The position numbers and the translations under genes were made by a program. The notes beneath the pieces were generated by a model that was not told the origin of the DNA, searched no databases, and saw nothing but the letters and a program-made list of their open reading frames with translations. Of a DNA stretch of 64,000 nucleotides, positions 52,925-62,969 are shown piece by piece. This stretch comes from Luzula sylvatica (taxonomy: Eukaryota > Streptophyta > Magnoliopsida > Poales > Juncaceae): NCBI GenBank assembly GCA_946800325.1, contig OX326959.1, positions 40,662,908 through 40,726,907 of the forward strand. The letters run 5' to 3'. The first letter of the stretch is position 1. Every line of letters begins with the position of its first letter.

Positions 52925-55626
52925 CTCCCCCTTAATTCATTTTCTTGTATGCGCCGATCATGTCGCGGCTTCGTATAAACTTGTCTATCGATAACCTCTC
53001 TGTCTTTCGATCGTTCCATCAACTCCCACGTCTTATTCTTCTCGATCATATGGATTTCATCCTCCATCGCCTTGATCCAGTTCTCGTGTTTCTCTGCTTC
53101 AACAAAATTATGTGGCTCGACCACCGAGAAATTGCAAGATTCATAAATATCTCGCAAACTCCTCACACGTCTTGGTGTTGTCTCTGGTGATGTTTCTTCT
53201 TCTCTCCTTTCTCTGTTCGGACTTGGACTCGAATCCGGAGATGAACTCGAACCCGACCCATTTCGTCCCGAAGAAGTTCCTTCTCCATGTGGCTCGATAA
53301 TTGGCATCCTTGGCTCACTAAACGATATAATAGTTGGTGCCCCTCTGACTTCTTGCACCTTATTTTCTTCCCAGTTCCAAGAAGAATTCTCGTCGAAGAT
53401 AACGTCTCGACTGATTATCAACTTTCTCTTCTCCAAATTATAGAGCCGATATCCTTTCGTCGTATCACTATACCCGACGAATATACACTTCTCGCTTTTA
53501 TCATCGAGCTTTCTCCTTGTCTCCGACGGGACATGCGCGTAACATATACAACCAAACACCTTCATGTGTCGAACTGACGGTTTCACGCCACGCCATGCTT
53601 CAATAGGAGTTCGATTCATAACCGACCTTGTTGGACTTCGGTTTAGGATATAAACCGCCGTACCAACAGCTTCCGCCCAAAACGTATTTGGCATACCTTT
53701 CTCCTTCAACATTGCACGCGCCATCTCCACGACCGTTCTATTCTTCCGCTCGGCAACGCCATTTTGTTGTGGGGTATATGCGGCCGTCAGTTGTCTACGA
53801 ATACCGTTATATTCGCAATATCGGTCGAACTCTTTCGAGGTAAACTCGCCGCCTCGATCACTCCTTAGCGTCTTTATTTTTCGGCCACTCTCATTTTCAA
53901 CAAGAGCTTTAAATTTCTTGAAAGTCTCGAATGCCTCAGACTTCTCTTTCAAGAAATAAACCCACATCATTCTAGAATAATCATCGACAAATAGAAGAAA
54001 ATACCAATTTTGCCCTTGCGATGGTGTTTGCATCTTTCCGCATATATCGGTATGCACTAACTCCAGCGGTGCCTTAGCTCTCCAAGCGCCAGTTGGAAAT
54101 GATGCTCGGTGTTGCTTTCCGAGAATACATCCTTCGCATGTATCCTTCTTTATCTCGATATACGGCAGTCCTCGCACCATTCTTTTTGCTCTCAATAACT
54201 TCAACGCCATATAGTTGAGATGCCCGAATCTTTTATGCCACAAACCGGAATCACTCGTCACCTCGCTTCGCCATGCTAGTTGCGGAGCATAACTAATCTC
54301 CAGGGGAAAACTCCTTGACCGCTCCATATCGATTTTCGCCAACACCTGATTCTTATTGTGCCGATCATAGATCTTGCAGTAGTTATTTTCGAAATGAACG
54401 ATATAACCGTTCTGAATCAGTTGTCCGACACTCAACAAATTCTGCTGCAGATCCGGAACCAGCAATACATCTCTCATAAATTTCGACCCGTTTTTCGTCT
54501 GAAGAGCGATACTCCCCTTTCCTTTGGCTTCGACTAAAGCTCCATTACCCAAACGAACTTTAGTCTTGTACGAAGTGTCGATATCTCGAAATATCTCCTC
54601 TTTACCGGTCATGTGATTCGTGCACCCGCTATCCAAATACCATACATCGCCTTTTTCTTCTTTCGCCGTATGACAGGTATAGAACATGTTTTCTCGATCT
54701 TCTTTTTCTTCTGTAAAATTCGCTCGGTTACCCGTCTGAGATCGGCAATCCCTCGCAATATGTCCAAACTTCTGACACTTGAAACACTGTATTTTCTTCT
54801 TCGACCAACAGTTCTCCGTTGTATGATTATTCTTTTTGCAGATACTGCACCACCGTCTTGGTTTTTCTTCTTGGGGATTCTGGAAATTTCTCTTTGGCCC
54901 ATCATTCTTCTGCGAACCACCTTCTTCTTGGTTCTTCGGATAATACCGAGGTTTGAAACTCATTTTCGATTGAAAAGCACTTTCAACCGAACTACTCCCT
55001 CGTTGTAGTTTTCGCTCTTCATGCGACTCCAACGAGCTCATCAATTGTTGTATCGTCAGGGTGGAGAGATCCTTTGACTCCTCTATCGCCGTCACGATGT
55101 ACTCGTATTTCTCCGGCAGACTGATCAAAATTTTCTCCACTACCATCTGATCAGTAACATTCTCTCCGTACGTACGTATTTGATTTACTATCTCGATAAC
55201 CCTCGAAAAATATTCCTTGATCGTTTCTGTCTCTTTCATGTTGAGGTTATATAGCTGCCTCCGCAGCGTCTGCAATTTGACCGCGATCACCTTCGCGGAC
55301 CCTTGGAACTCCTCCTGTAGGATACTCCATGCTTCTTTCGCCATGGTTGCGCCCATTATTCGCGAGAACAGGCTTTCGGAAACTCCTTGTTGGATCAAGA
55401 ACAAAGCTCTTGCATTCTTGACCCGATTCTCCGGCAACACTTCCTTTTCGGCATCGGTCGGAGTTTGTCCAGGCATAGGTTCGACATAGCCTGTTTCGAC
55501 AATCTCCCAGAGACCTTGCGACAACAGTAGCGTCCGCATCTTTATTTTCCATACATCATAATGATCACCCGTAAATACGGGTACCATCGACTGCGCCAAA
55601 CTAGTTCCAACACTTGACGCCATCAA
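52870..55626 (-). CDS. Gag-protease-integrase polyprotein, array unit 1 (RT/RNase H deleted)
   Basis: A continuous 918-residue frame starts MMASSVGTSL at 55626. Gag (UBN2/DUF4219-like) covers about residues 15-210. Two CCHC knuckles follow: CSICKKNNHTTENC (260-273) and CFKCQKFGHIARDC (281-294). The protease motif YLDSG has catalytic Asp at about 332. The GAG-pre-integrase zinc site is H464/H469 with C497/C500, and the integrase core has D527, D590 and E626 (DD35E). A Ser-rich linker leads to the very start of the reverse transcriptase (MEDEIHMIEKNKTWELMERS). The frame then jumps to a short tail and runs through the purine tract into LTR 1. The polymerase motifs and YVDD are absent. The frame has no stop or shift in more than 2.7 kb. 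It could supply Gag, protease and integrase but would need reverse transcriptase in trans. Confidence 0.9.
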   Translation of the reverse strand: MMASSVGTSLAQSMVPVFTGDHYDVWKIKMRTLLLSQGLWEIVETGYVEPMPGQTPTDAEKEVLPENRVKNARALFLIQQGVSESLFSRIMGATMAKEAWSILQEEFQGSAKVIAVKLQTLRRQLYNLNMKETETIKEYFSRVIEIVNQIRTYGENVTDQMVVEKILISLPEKYEYIVTAIEESKDLSTLTIQQLMSSLESHEERKLQRGSSSVESAFQSKMSFKPRYYPKNQEEGGSQKNDGPKRNFQNPQEEKPRRWCSICKKNNHTTENCWSKKKIQCFKCQKFGHIARDCRSQTGNRANFTEEKEDRENMFYTCHTAKEEKGDVWYLDSGCTNHMTGKEEIFRDIDTSYKTKVRLGNGALVEAKGKGSIALQTKNGSKFMRDVLLVPDLQQNLLSVGQLIQNGYIVHFENNYCKIYDRHNKNQVLAKIDMERSRSFPLEISYAPQLAWRSEVTSDSGLWHKRFGHLNYMALKLLRAKRMVRGLPYIEIKKDTCEGCILGKQHRASFPTGAWRAKAPLELVHTDICGKMQTPSQGQNWYFLLFVDDYSRMMWVYFLKEKSEAFETFKKFKALVENESGRKIKTLRSDRGGEFTSKEFDRYCEYNGIRRQLTAAYTPQQNGVAERKNRTVVEMARAMLKEKGMPNTFWAEAVGTAVYILNRSPTRSVMNRTPIEAWRGVKPSVRHMKVFGCICYAHVPSETRRKLDDKSEKCIFVGYSDTTKGYRLYNLEKRKLIISRDVIFDENSSWNWEENKVQEVRGAPTIISFSEPRMPIIEPHGEGTSSGRNGSGSSSSPDSSPSPNRERREEETSPETTPRRVRSLRDIYESCNFSVVEPHNFVEAEKHENWIKAMEDEIHMIEKNKTWELMERSKDREVIDRQVYTKPRHDRRIQENELRGSVKIFNSFSLNMKKWRIF

Positions 55627-55673
55627 CTATTTCGAAACGCCCGTAATCGAACCTCGCTCGCTCTGATACCACT

Positions 55674-56122
55674 TGTTGAAATTTGCGCAGCGATTTAATA
55701 CTCAAAATACTAATTTTATTAAACAAAACTTACTATTACAAAATGGCTCTCTTTCACTTTCTCTCTCTAAATGTTTTTCTCTCTCTAACTATCCCTAGCT
55801 CTCACTTTCTCTTTGTTTGACCTGATGGTCTTCACTCTCTTTCTCTTGTCTCACTTTCTATCTCACGACTCTCTCTCTCTCTTTTACTTTCTATTTAACT
55901 TCCACTCTTTCTATTGTTATTCAATTACAACTATGCATGCACCCCTATTTATACTAGTGCCAACCGACTTGGGAAGTAGAGTGTGGAGATCTCTAGATAT
56001 TTAGAGAATGTGTATTTGACCAAATCAAGATCTTTCATGAAATATCTTGACCTCTCCATTGAAGCCTCTAGAAAATTCTCCATTTCTTCATGTTTAAGGA
56101 AAATGAATTAAATATTTTAACA
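55674..56122 (-). repeat. LTR 2 of the array (shared by both units)
   Basis: 449 bases, identical by eye to LTR 1. It serves as 5' LTR of unit 1 and 3' LTR of unit 2 on the minus strand. TATAAATA (minus) is at 55946-55953. Confidence 0.95.
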
Positions 56123-56129
56123 CTCCCCC

Positions 56130-58805
56130 TTAATTCATTTTCTTGTATGCGCCGATCATGTCGCGGCTTCGTATAAACTTGTCTATCGATCGTTCCATCA
56201 ACTCCCACGTCTTATTCTTCTCGATCATATAGATTTGATCCTCCATCGCCTTGATCCAGTTCTCGTGTTTCTCTGCTTCAACAAAATTTTGTGGCTCGAC
56301 CACCGAGAAATTGCAAGATTCATAAATATCTCGCAAACTCCTCACACGTCTTGGTGTTGTGTCTGGTGATGTTTCTTCTTCTCTCCTTTCTCTGTTCGGA
56401 CTTGGACTCGAATCCGGAGATGAACTCGAACCCGACCCATTTCGTCCCGAAGAAGTTCCTTCTCCATGTGGCTCGATAATTGGCATCCTTGGCTCACTAA
56501 ACGATATAATAGTTGGTGCCCCTCTGACTTCTTGCACCTTATTTTCTTCCCAGTTCCAAGAAGAATTCTCGTCGAAGATAACGTCTCGACTGATTATCAA
56601 CTTTCTCTTCTCCAAATTATAGAGCCGATATCCTTTCGTCGTATCACTATACCCGACGAATATACACTTCTCGCTTTTATCATCGAGCTTTCTCCTTGTC
56701 TCCGACGGGACATGCGCATAACATATACAACCAAACACCTTCATGTGTCGAACTGACGGTTTCACGCCACGCCATGCTTCAATAGGAGTTTGATTCATAA
56801 CCGACCTTGTTGGACTTCGGTTTAGGATATAAACCGCCGTACCAACAGCTTCCGCCCAAAACGTATTTGGCATACCTTTCTCCTTCAACATTGCACGCGC
56901 CATCTCCACGACCGTTCTATTCTTCCGCTCGGCAACGCCATTTTGTTGTGGGGTATATGCGGCCGTCAGTTGTCTACGAATACCGTTATATTCGCAATAT
57001 CGGTCGAACTCTTTCGAGGTAAACTCGCCGCCTCGATCACTCCTTAGCGTCTTTATTTTTCGGCCACTCTCATTTTCAACAAGAGCTTTAAATTTCTTGA
57101 AAGTCTCGAATGCCTCAGACTTCTCTTTCAAGAAATAAACCCACATCATTCTAGAATAATCATCGACAAATAGAAGAAAATACCAATTTTGCCCTTGCGA
57201 TGGTGTTTGCATCTTTCCGCATATATCGGTATGCACTAACTCCAGCGGTGCCTTAGCTCTCCAAGCGCCAGTTGGAAATGATGCTCGGTGTTGCTTTCCG
57301 AGAATACATCCTTCGCATGTATCCTTCTTTATCTCGATATACGGCAGTCCTCGCACCATTCTTTTTGCTCTCAATAACTTCAACGCCATATAGTTGAGAT
57401 GCCCGAATCTTTTATGCCACAAACCGGAATCACTCGTCACCTCGCTTCGCCATGCTAGTTGCGGAGCATAACTAATCTCCAGGGGAAAACTCCTTGACCG
57501 CTCCATATCGATTTTCGCCAACACCTGATTCTTATTGTGCCGATCATAGATCTTGCAGTAGTTATTTTCGAAATGAACGATATAACCGTTCTGAATCAGT
57601 TGTCCGACACTCAACAAATTCTGCTGCAGATCCGGAACCAGCAATACATCTCTCATAAATTTCGACCCGTTTTTCGTCTGAAGAGCGATACTCCCCTTTC
57701 CTTTGGCTTCGACTAAAGCTCCATTACCCAAACGAACTTTAGTCTTGTACGAAGTGTCGATATCTCGAAATATCTCCTCTTTACCGGTCATGTGATTCGT
57801 GCACCCGCTAACCAAATACCATACATCGCCTTTTTCTTCTTTCGCCGTATGACAGGTATAGAACATGTTTTCTCGATCTTCTTTTTCTTCTGTAAAATTC
57901 GCTCGGTCACCCGTCTGAGATCGGCAATCCCTCGCAATATGTCCAAACTTCTGACACTTGAAACACTGTATTTTCTTCTTCGACCAACAGTTCTCCGTTG
58001 TATGATTATTCTTTTTGCAGATACTGCACCACCGTCTTGGTTTTTCTTCTTGGGGATTCTGGAAATTTCTCTTTGGCCCATCATTCTTCTGCGAACCACC
58101 TTCTTCTTGGTTCTTCGGATAATACCGAGGTTTGAAACTCATTTTCGATTGAAAAGCACTTTCAACCGAACTACTCCCTCGTTGTAGTTTTCGCTCTTCA
58201 TGCGACTCCAACGAGCTCATCAATTGTTGTATCGTCAGGGTGGAGAGATCCTTTGACTCCTCTATCGCCGTCACGATGTACTCGTATTTCTCCGGCAGAC
58301 TGATCAAAATTTTCTCCACTACCATCTGATCAGTAACATTCTCTCCGTACGTACGTATTTGATTTACTATCTCGATAACCCTCGAAAAATATTCCTTGAT
58401 CGTTTCTGTCTCTTTCATGTTGAGGTTATATAGCTGCCTCCGCAGCGTCTGCAATTTGACCGCGATCACCTTCGCGGACCCTTGGAACTCCTCCTGTAGG
58501 ATACTCCATGCTTCTTTCGCCATGGTTGCGCCCATTATTCGCGAGAACAGGCTTTCGGAAACTCCTTGTTGGATCAAGAACAAAGCTCTTGCATTCTTGA
58601 CCCGATTCTCCGGCAACACTTCCTTTTCGGCATCGGTCGGAGTTTGTCCAGGCATAGGTTCGACATAGCCTGTTTCGACAATCTCCCAGAGACCTTGCGA
58701 CAACAGTAGCGTCCGCATCTTTATTTTCCATACATCATAATGATCACCCGTAAATACGGGTATCATCGACTGCGCCAAACTAGTTCCAACACTTGACGCC
58801 ATCAA
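56130..58805 (-). CDS. Gag-protease-integrase polyprotein, array unit 2 (RT/RNase H deleted)
   Basis: An 891-residue frame starting at 58805, nearly identical to unit 1. About eight amino-acid changes are visible. The most telling is YLVSG in place of YLDSG at about residue 332, which removes the protease catalytic Asp. A 19-base deletion between two cgat repeats near 56189 shifts the end, so the product finishes DMIGAYKKMN before the purine tract. Both zinc knuckles, the integrase zinc site and the D-D-E residues are kept. The same RT/RNase H deletion as in unit 1 is present. The tail RDMIGAYKKMN resembles the extreme C-terminus of copia RNase H (compare TMIGMKDENK in the element at 47277-51849). 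This suggests an internal deletion that left the last codons. Confidence 0.9.
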   Translation of the reverse strand: MMASSVGTSLAQSMIPVFTGDHYDVWKIKMRTLLLSQGLWEIVETGYVEPMPGQTPTDAEKEVLPENRVKNARALFLIQQGVSESLFSRIMGATMAKEAWSILQEEFQGSAKVIAVKLQTLRRQLYNLNMKETETIKEYFSRVIEIVNQIRTYGENVTDQMVVEKILISLPEKYEYIVTAIEESKDLSTLTIQQLMSSLESHEERKLQRGSSSVESAFQSKMSFKPRYYPKNQEEGGSQKNDGPKRNFQNPQEEKPRRWCSICKKNNHTTENCWSKKKIQCFKCQKFGHIARDCRSQTGDRANFTEEKEDRENMFYTCHTAKEEKGDVWYLVSGCTNHMTGKEEIFRDIDTSYKTKVRLGNGALVEAKGKGSIALQTKNGSKFMRDVLLVPDLQQNLLSVGQLIQNGYIVHFENNYCKIYDRHNKNQVLAKIDMERSRSFPLEISYAPQLAWRSEVTSDSGLWHKRFGHLNYMALKLLRAKRMVRGLPYIEIKKDTCEGCILGKQHRASFPTGAWRAKAPLELVHTDICGKMQTPSQGQNWYFLLFVDDYSRMMWVYFLKEKSEAFETFKKFKALVENESGRKIKTLRSDRGGEFTSKEFDRYCEYNGIRRQLTAAYTPQQNGVAERKNRTVVEMARAMLKEKGMPNTFWAEAVGTAVYILNRSPTRSVMNQTPIEAWRGVKPSVRHMKVFGCICYAHVPSETRRKLDDKSEKCIFVGYSDTTKGYRLYNLEKRKLIISRDVIFDENSSWNWEENKVQEVRGAPTIISFSEPRMPIIEPHGEGTSSGRNGSGSSSSPDSSPSPNRERREEETSPDTTPRRVRSLRDIYESCNFSVVEPQNFVEAEKHENWIKAMEDQIYMIEKNKTWELMERSIDKFIRSRDMIGAYKKMN

Positions 58806-58852
58806 CTATTTCGAAACGCCCGTAATCGAACCTCGCTCGCTCTGATACCACT

Positions 58853-59303
58853 TGTTGAAATTTGCGCAGCGATTTAATACTCAAAATACTAATTTTATTA
58901 AACAAAACTTACTATTACAAAATGGCTCTCTTTCACTTTCTCTCTCTAAATGTTTTTCTCTCTCTAACTATCCCTAGCTCTCACTTTCTCTTTGTTTGAC
59001 CTGATGGTCTTCACTCTCTTTCTCTTGTCTCACTTTCTATCTCACGACTCTCTCTCTCTCTCTTTTACTTTCTATTTAACTTCCACTCTTTCTATTGTTA
59101 TTCAATTACAACTATGCATGCACCCCTATTTATACTAGTGCCAACCGACTTGGGAAGTAGAGTGTGGAGATCTCTAGATATTTAGAGAATGTGTATTTGA
59201 CCAAATCAAGATCTTTCATGAAATATCTTGACCTCTCCATTGAAGCCTCTAGAAAATTCTCCATTTCTTCATGTTTAAGGAAAATGAATTAAATATTTTA
59301 ACA
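58853..59303 (-). repeat. LTR 3 of the array
   Basis: 451 bases; it differs from LTR 1 and 2 by one extra CT in the (CT)n stretch near 59050. It is the 5' LTR of unit 2. Confidence 0.95.
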
Positions 59304-59856
59304 GAACCTAATAGGGTACGAGCAGTGTAGTCGTCAGAAACAAAGGCCCCTCACGAGCTATGCGGTATTAATGAATTGCATAATAAATACACCTAAGAAC
59401 GTGCTCATATTGCAACAAGGAGGGATCATAGAGAATAAACTTGCCGACGAAATCGAGGCGGCCATTTTTTTCAACCAGCTCAGGTATTTTCTTTCTCTTT
59501 TACATCTAAAGAAGATGATAAAAAGATTATCTAGTTTCATTAAGAATTAGAAAAATCCCTATAAATATTTTTCTTGAAAACTTGTTATATCAAGTAACTT
59601 AAAATTAAAAATCATAAAATTTCCGCCAAGCAGGTACTGCTCTTATCGAGTACGACGAGCACCACTTGGCCGGTATATTCAGAGAAGTGAAGAAATACTG
59701 CGAGTCCAAGTGACAGAAATATAGGGCGAAACTATGCCGTGATTACTTCAACAGCCCTTGGGCGATTATCTCTTCTTTGCTGCAGTTTTTCTTTTGCTGC
59801 TAACCGCAATTCAGTCTCTCTACGGAGTTTTATCATACTATCATCCCCAACATTAG
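59304..59856 (+). pseudogene. DUF247 copy 4, part 2 (end of exon 1, intron, exon 2)
   Basis: Resumes after the array with the target duplication gaacct, and reads through SYAVLMNCIINT and the exon 1 end. The intron follows (acceptor caagcag, exon 2 from 59634). Exon 2 has a 2-base deletion near 59648, a TGA in place of the Trp codon of KWQKY at 59711-59713, and a 1-base deletion near 59774, before the normal stop at 59854-59856. It is clearly inactive. Confidence 0.88.
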
Positions 59857-60528
59857 AATTAGAAATTCCGTAGCGAAACAATGATTCATGTTGTGGATGT
59901 AATTTATTCAGCACAATACTATCTCTTGTTGGCATGTTAGTGAAAGAAAGAAATTCTAAACTTTCGTAATTTGTTAGTTCAGAGGTAAAATATGTGTCGA
60001 TTAGTGAGTGATTTATTTGTTAATTATGAGCTGAATTTAGTATTTACTTACTTGAATATGTTAGTTTGTTTGGAGGTGTGATTTATTATTTGTAAGTTAT
60101 TTGTGGTTAAATGATTGATTACTTGTAAAAAAAATATTTAGGTTTTAACTAATATGTTGCGGTTTGTAAACTTAATTTTTTGTTTTTAAAAAAAAGACTA
60201 TTCGCATTAGTTACTATGACTAACCGAAACAACGAATAAGAAACTGAATTGGTCTCAAATTCTAATGATTTGTCATTTAGGAATTGAATCTTTTAACTTG
60301 AGCTTAATTAAGCCAGAATTAAGTCCCTTAGGGCTTAATCACCACTGACATCATACACTTAATCAAGAATAAAAGAAAGAAATCAAGATATTTCGAATAA
60401 ATTCCAATATAATTCGAAATAATTTGTAAAATTGGATTAACCCATGAAAAGGTTTCAAAATAGTAATTAGATAAAAAATAGACTTTGTAATAAATAATTG
60501 AAATTATCTATTTAAATTTGATGTACTA
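59857..60528. repeat. 3' flank of DUF247 copy 4
   Basis: Closely matches 11602-12290 and 14307-14950, the 3' flanks of gene 1 and its orphan exon. Non-coding. It is cut at about 60528 by a retro-insert, before the candidate downstream exon block seen after the other copies. Confidence 0.8.
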
Positions 60529-60832
60529 TCTTTTCTTTTTTTTTGAATAAAATAAAGTAGGCTCTTAAGTCCTACTTTTATTGATTTCATAAAATATTTG
60601 TAAGTTCATACAATATTTGAGGATATTTGTCCTATAAAAATGAAAAAAACTAATCCTAAATACCCTCACTTACAACCATATGAACTTAACATTTTACAAT
60701 AAAAAAAAAACTACAGATTTCTATTCCATCATTAATTTTGAATTAAAATCCTTGAAACACATTCCCGATTTTTCAAAATTTGAGAAACCATTTCCTGAGA
60801 ATGTGTTGACCTATGTATAAAAGGTCTTATTA
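60529..60832 (-). mobile_element. Polyadenylated retro-insert (3' end only), unidentified
   Basis: Relative to 12285, the sequence breaks at ttttctttttttttg, the poly-A tail of a minus-strand transcript copy. AATAAA on the minus strand lies about 35-40 bases upstream of the tail (plus 60577-60582). Further upstream a minus-strand frame ends THSQEMVSQILKNRE...LIQN-stop at about 60735. I do not recognise this protein end. A LINE 3' end or a processed pseudogene is possible. The far border is approximate. Confidence 0.45.
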
Positions 60833-62965
60833 ATAATTAATTAATAATAGTTCTAATCCTAAACATTTTGCCCTTCTAGCATTTGGCCACGTCGTGCGGT
60901 ACTGTTCACAAACACCGTTCAGACACTGCTCACATACTACTGTTCAACGTTACTGTTCATCGTAAATAAATTCCCTCCCATCTTTCTTTTTCCCATTTCC
61001 ACGACCCAACCCAGAGCTCCGCCTCTCTCTTTCAACCTGCTGAACCGTGGCAACGTCGAACGGGCGCGACGATGCCGGTAGACAACGAGGATCTCCATGA
61101 CAGGAGCATGCGGCAATTCCTGACTTCATCTCAGTTAATTTCGAAACAATTTTTTTGGTCAATTTTACCTTTCGATCCATTTTCTTGCATAAAAACACTC
61201 CATTGGGGCCGAAAATCACGAATCACCGGATAAAGACAAGTATTGTTAGACGAGAGGTTCTGCAGTAGAGTTTGAATGCGAGGACAACCACTGGCCGAGG
61301 TCATCTCAGAAGCTGGAGCAAACCCTAGCCGAGGCTCAGCAGTAAGATGAAATTTTTTGACATTTGTGTGTTTTTTTCCCATTTTTTGTCCATTTTTGAA
61401 GTTGTTTTCAGAGATATAATTGTGTACTTCAATTCAATTTCTGTCAAGCAGCATTTTTCAATACCATCAATTCTTCAACTTCCCTTATTATTAGGTAATA
61501 TCAAATAAATTATGTTTGAAAACTTTTTACTTTTCATTCCTAATTGTATTTACTTTTTTATTGTATGTTCTGTAAAAACAGTGTGTAATGCATGGTTGGA
61601 ATAATTCATGTACGTTTGCCAAATTTCTGTCAAAAAACAAATTCACGATTCGTTGTCAAGGCGAACAGTGTAAGTTCCTTCTTAATTGATATTCTTTTTT
61701 AAATATATTAAGATATTTTTTCTTTTTTTGATCATTATGAATATGAATATTAGATAATCGCATATTTATTTTGCACGATTTTTGTTCCATATTGGGCGTC
61801 TCAAAAAATGCCAGCAAATCCGAAATGAAAAGCGGTTCTTATTTTCTCCATATAATTAATTTCTTCATAATTAACTCTAAAATAATTCTTATTTTCACTT
61901 ATTTATTTGCAGCTTTCGTGATGTTGCGGTATTTGTTATTCTAAGGAAGGGTACAGTGTCGATTGCAGGGGTTGGTGCAGTCCATCGTAGGCAACTGGAG
62001 CTGCTGGTGTGATTGGGGCGATCGAGGCTGCTGCTACAGTATCATAAGGCGGTTGCTGGTCAGGGGAGAGAGAAATCAGATTTGATGCTGCCGCCAATAG
62101 GCTAATTCGAATACATATGAAAAGCGGGTCCAGGTACGTAGTACCGGTTACGTACCGGTACAGTCTAATCCCGGTCTAGGTTTGGAAAATTTGTACTTTG
62201 ATTAAATGTACATTTACTTCGAAGAGGTATTTTCATATTCACAAATAACCCCTAAATAATATTTAATAACTTTTCCTTTTGGTAATTTTAAAAAAAACAG
62301 GCTTTTGGAGGGGTCCTGCTAAAACATCCTCACCACAATTCTTTCTCTCGCATTTTCTTTATCGACTCAGACAAAACCTTTCCGCCGGGAAAAGAGGGGC
62401 CATATCTATGGTTTTGTTCGAAGATTCGGTTCTTCGTTAGACAGGCACAGCTTTCGTCGGGCCAAGTGATTAACGAGACCGAAAACAGAGAGAGGACACA
62501 GAGGGCGCTCACCACAATTCTATTTTTTTTTATAGATGGAAAAGACTCAAAGAGACGTTAAAGCAATCGAATGGAGACCCAACAGTGGCAAAATGATCGC
62601 AGTTAGTTGCAAGTAAGAAGGGCAGATTTGATATTTTTATTCTTTCAAAGGGTAAATTTGATATTTCATAATTTTCCTTAATATTTTTGTAGGGGTGGGT
62701 GCAGAGAAAACTAAGCCATATTTTCACGGATGGCCACCAGGTCGATGCTCGACAAGATACTGCCACCAGGTTGATGATCTTCCTTTCTTTCTCGATTGAT
62801 TCATTTTTTTTGTGTTAATTTTTAATTTGTTTAGATTGAATCTTAGCGTTCAAATGGTCTTTTTTGAAGAGTGTTTTTTCTGAAAATATTTCTCTGGGAG
62901 CTAACAAAGTGGGAATGGTGACCTTGAAGTGACTTCTCGGAACAAGGACAATTCGATGGAGAAGA
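60833..62965. other. Region without a supported gene
   Basis: Contains clustered actgttca words (about 60900-60960), moderately GC-richer patches (60990-61120, 61960-62100, 62330-62520) and an ggtacgtagtaccggttacg palindromic patch near 62131. The GC-richer patches could be exons of a decayed gene, but no frame is convincing. Minus-strand frames at 60950-61219 and 61131-61382 lack any family signature. Confidence 0.4.
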
Positions 62966-62969
62966 TTCC

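Larger units (their letters stand above)
52476..59303 (-). mobile_element. Tandem Ty1/copia array LTR-internal-LTR-internal-LTR
   Basis: Three near-identical LTRs (52476-52924, 55674-56122, 58853-59303) share two internal regions (52925-55673, 56123-58852). A single perfect 5-bp target duplication GAACC flanks the whole array (52471-52475 and 59304-59308), so it derives from one insertion. Each internal region has a minus-strand iMet primer site (gctctgatacca at 55660-55671 and 58839-58850) and a purine tract (aagggggag on the minus strand) next to the following LTR. Both lack reverse transcriptase and almost all of RNase H. LTR3 differs from the others only by one extra TC. Confidence 0.95.

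Noticed and set aside
52945..58731. Plus-strand and second-frame minus ORFs inside the copia array
   Set aside because: Shadows of the Gag-protease-integrase frame; identical in both units because the DNA is duplicated.
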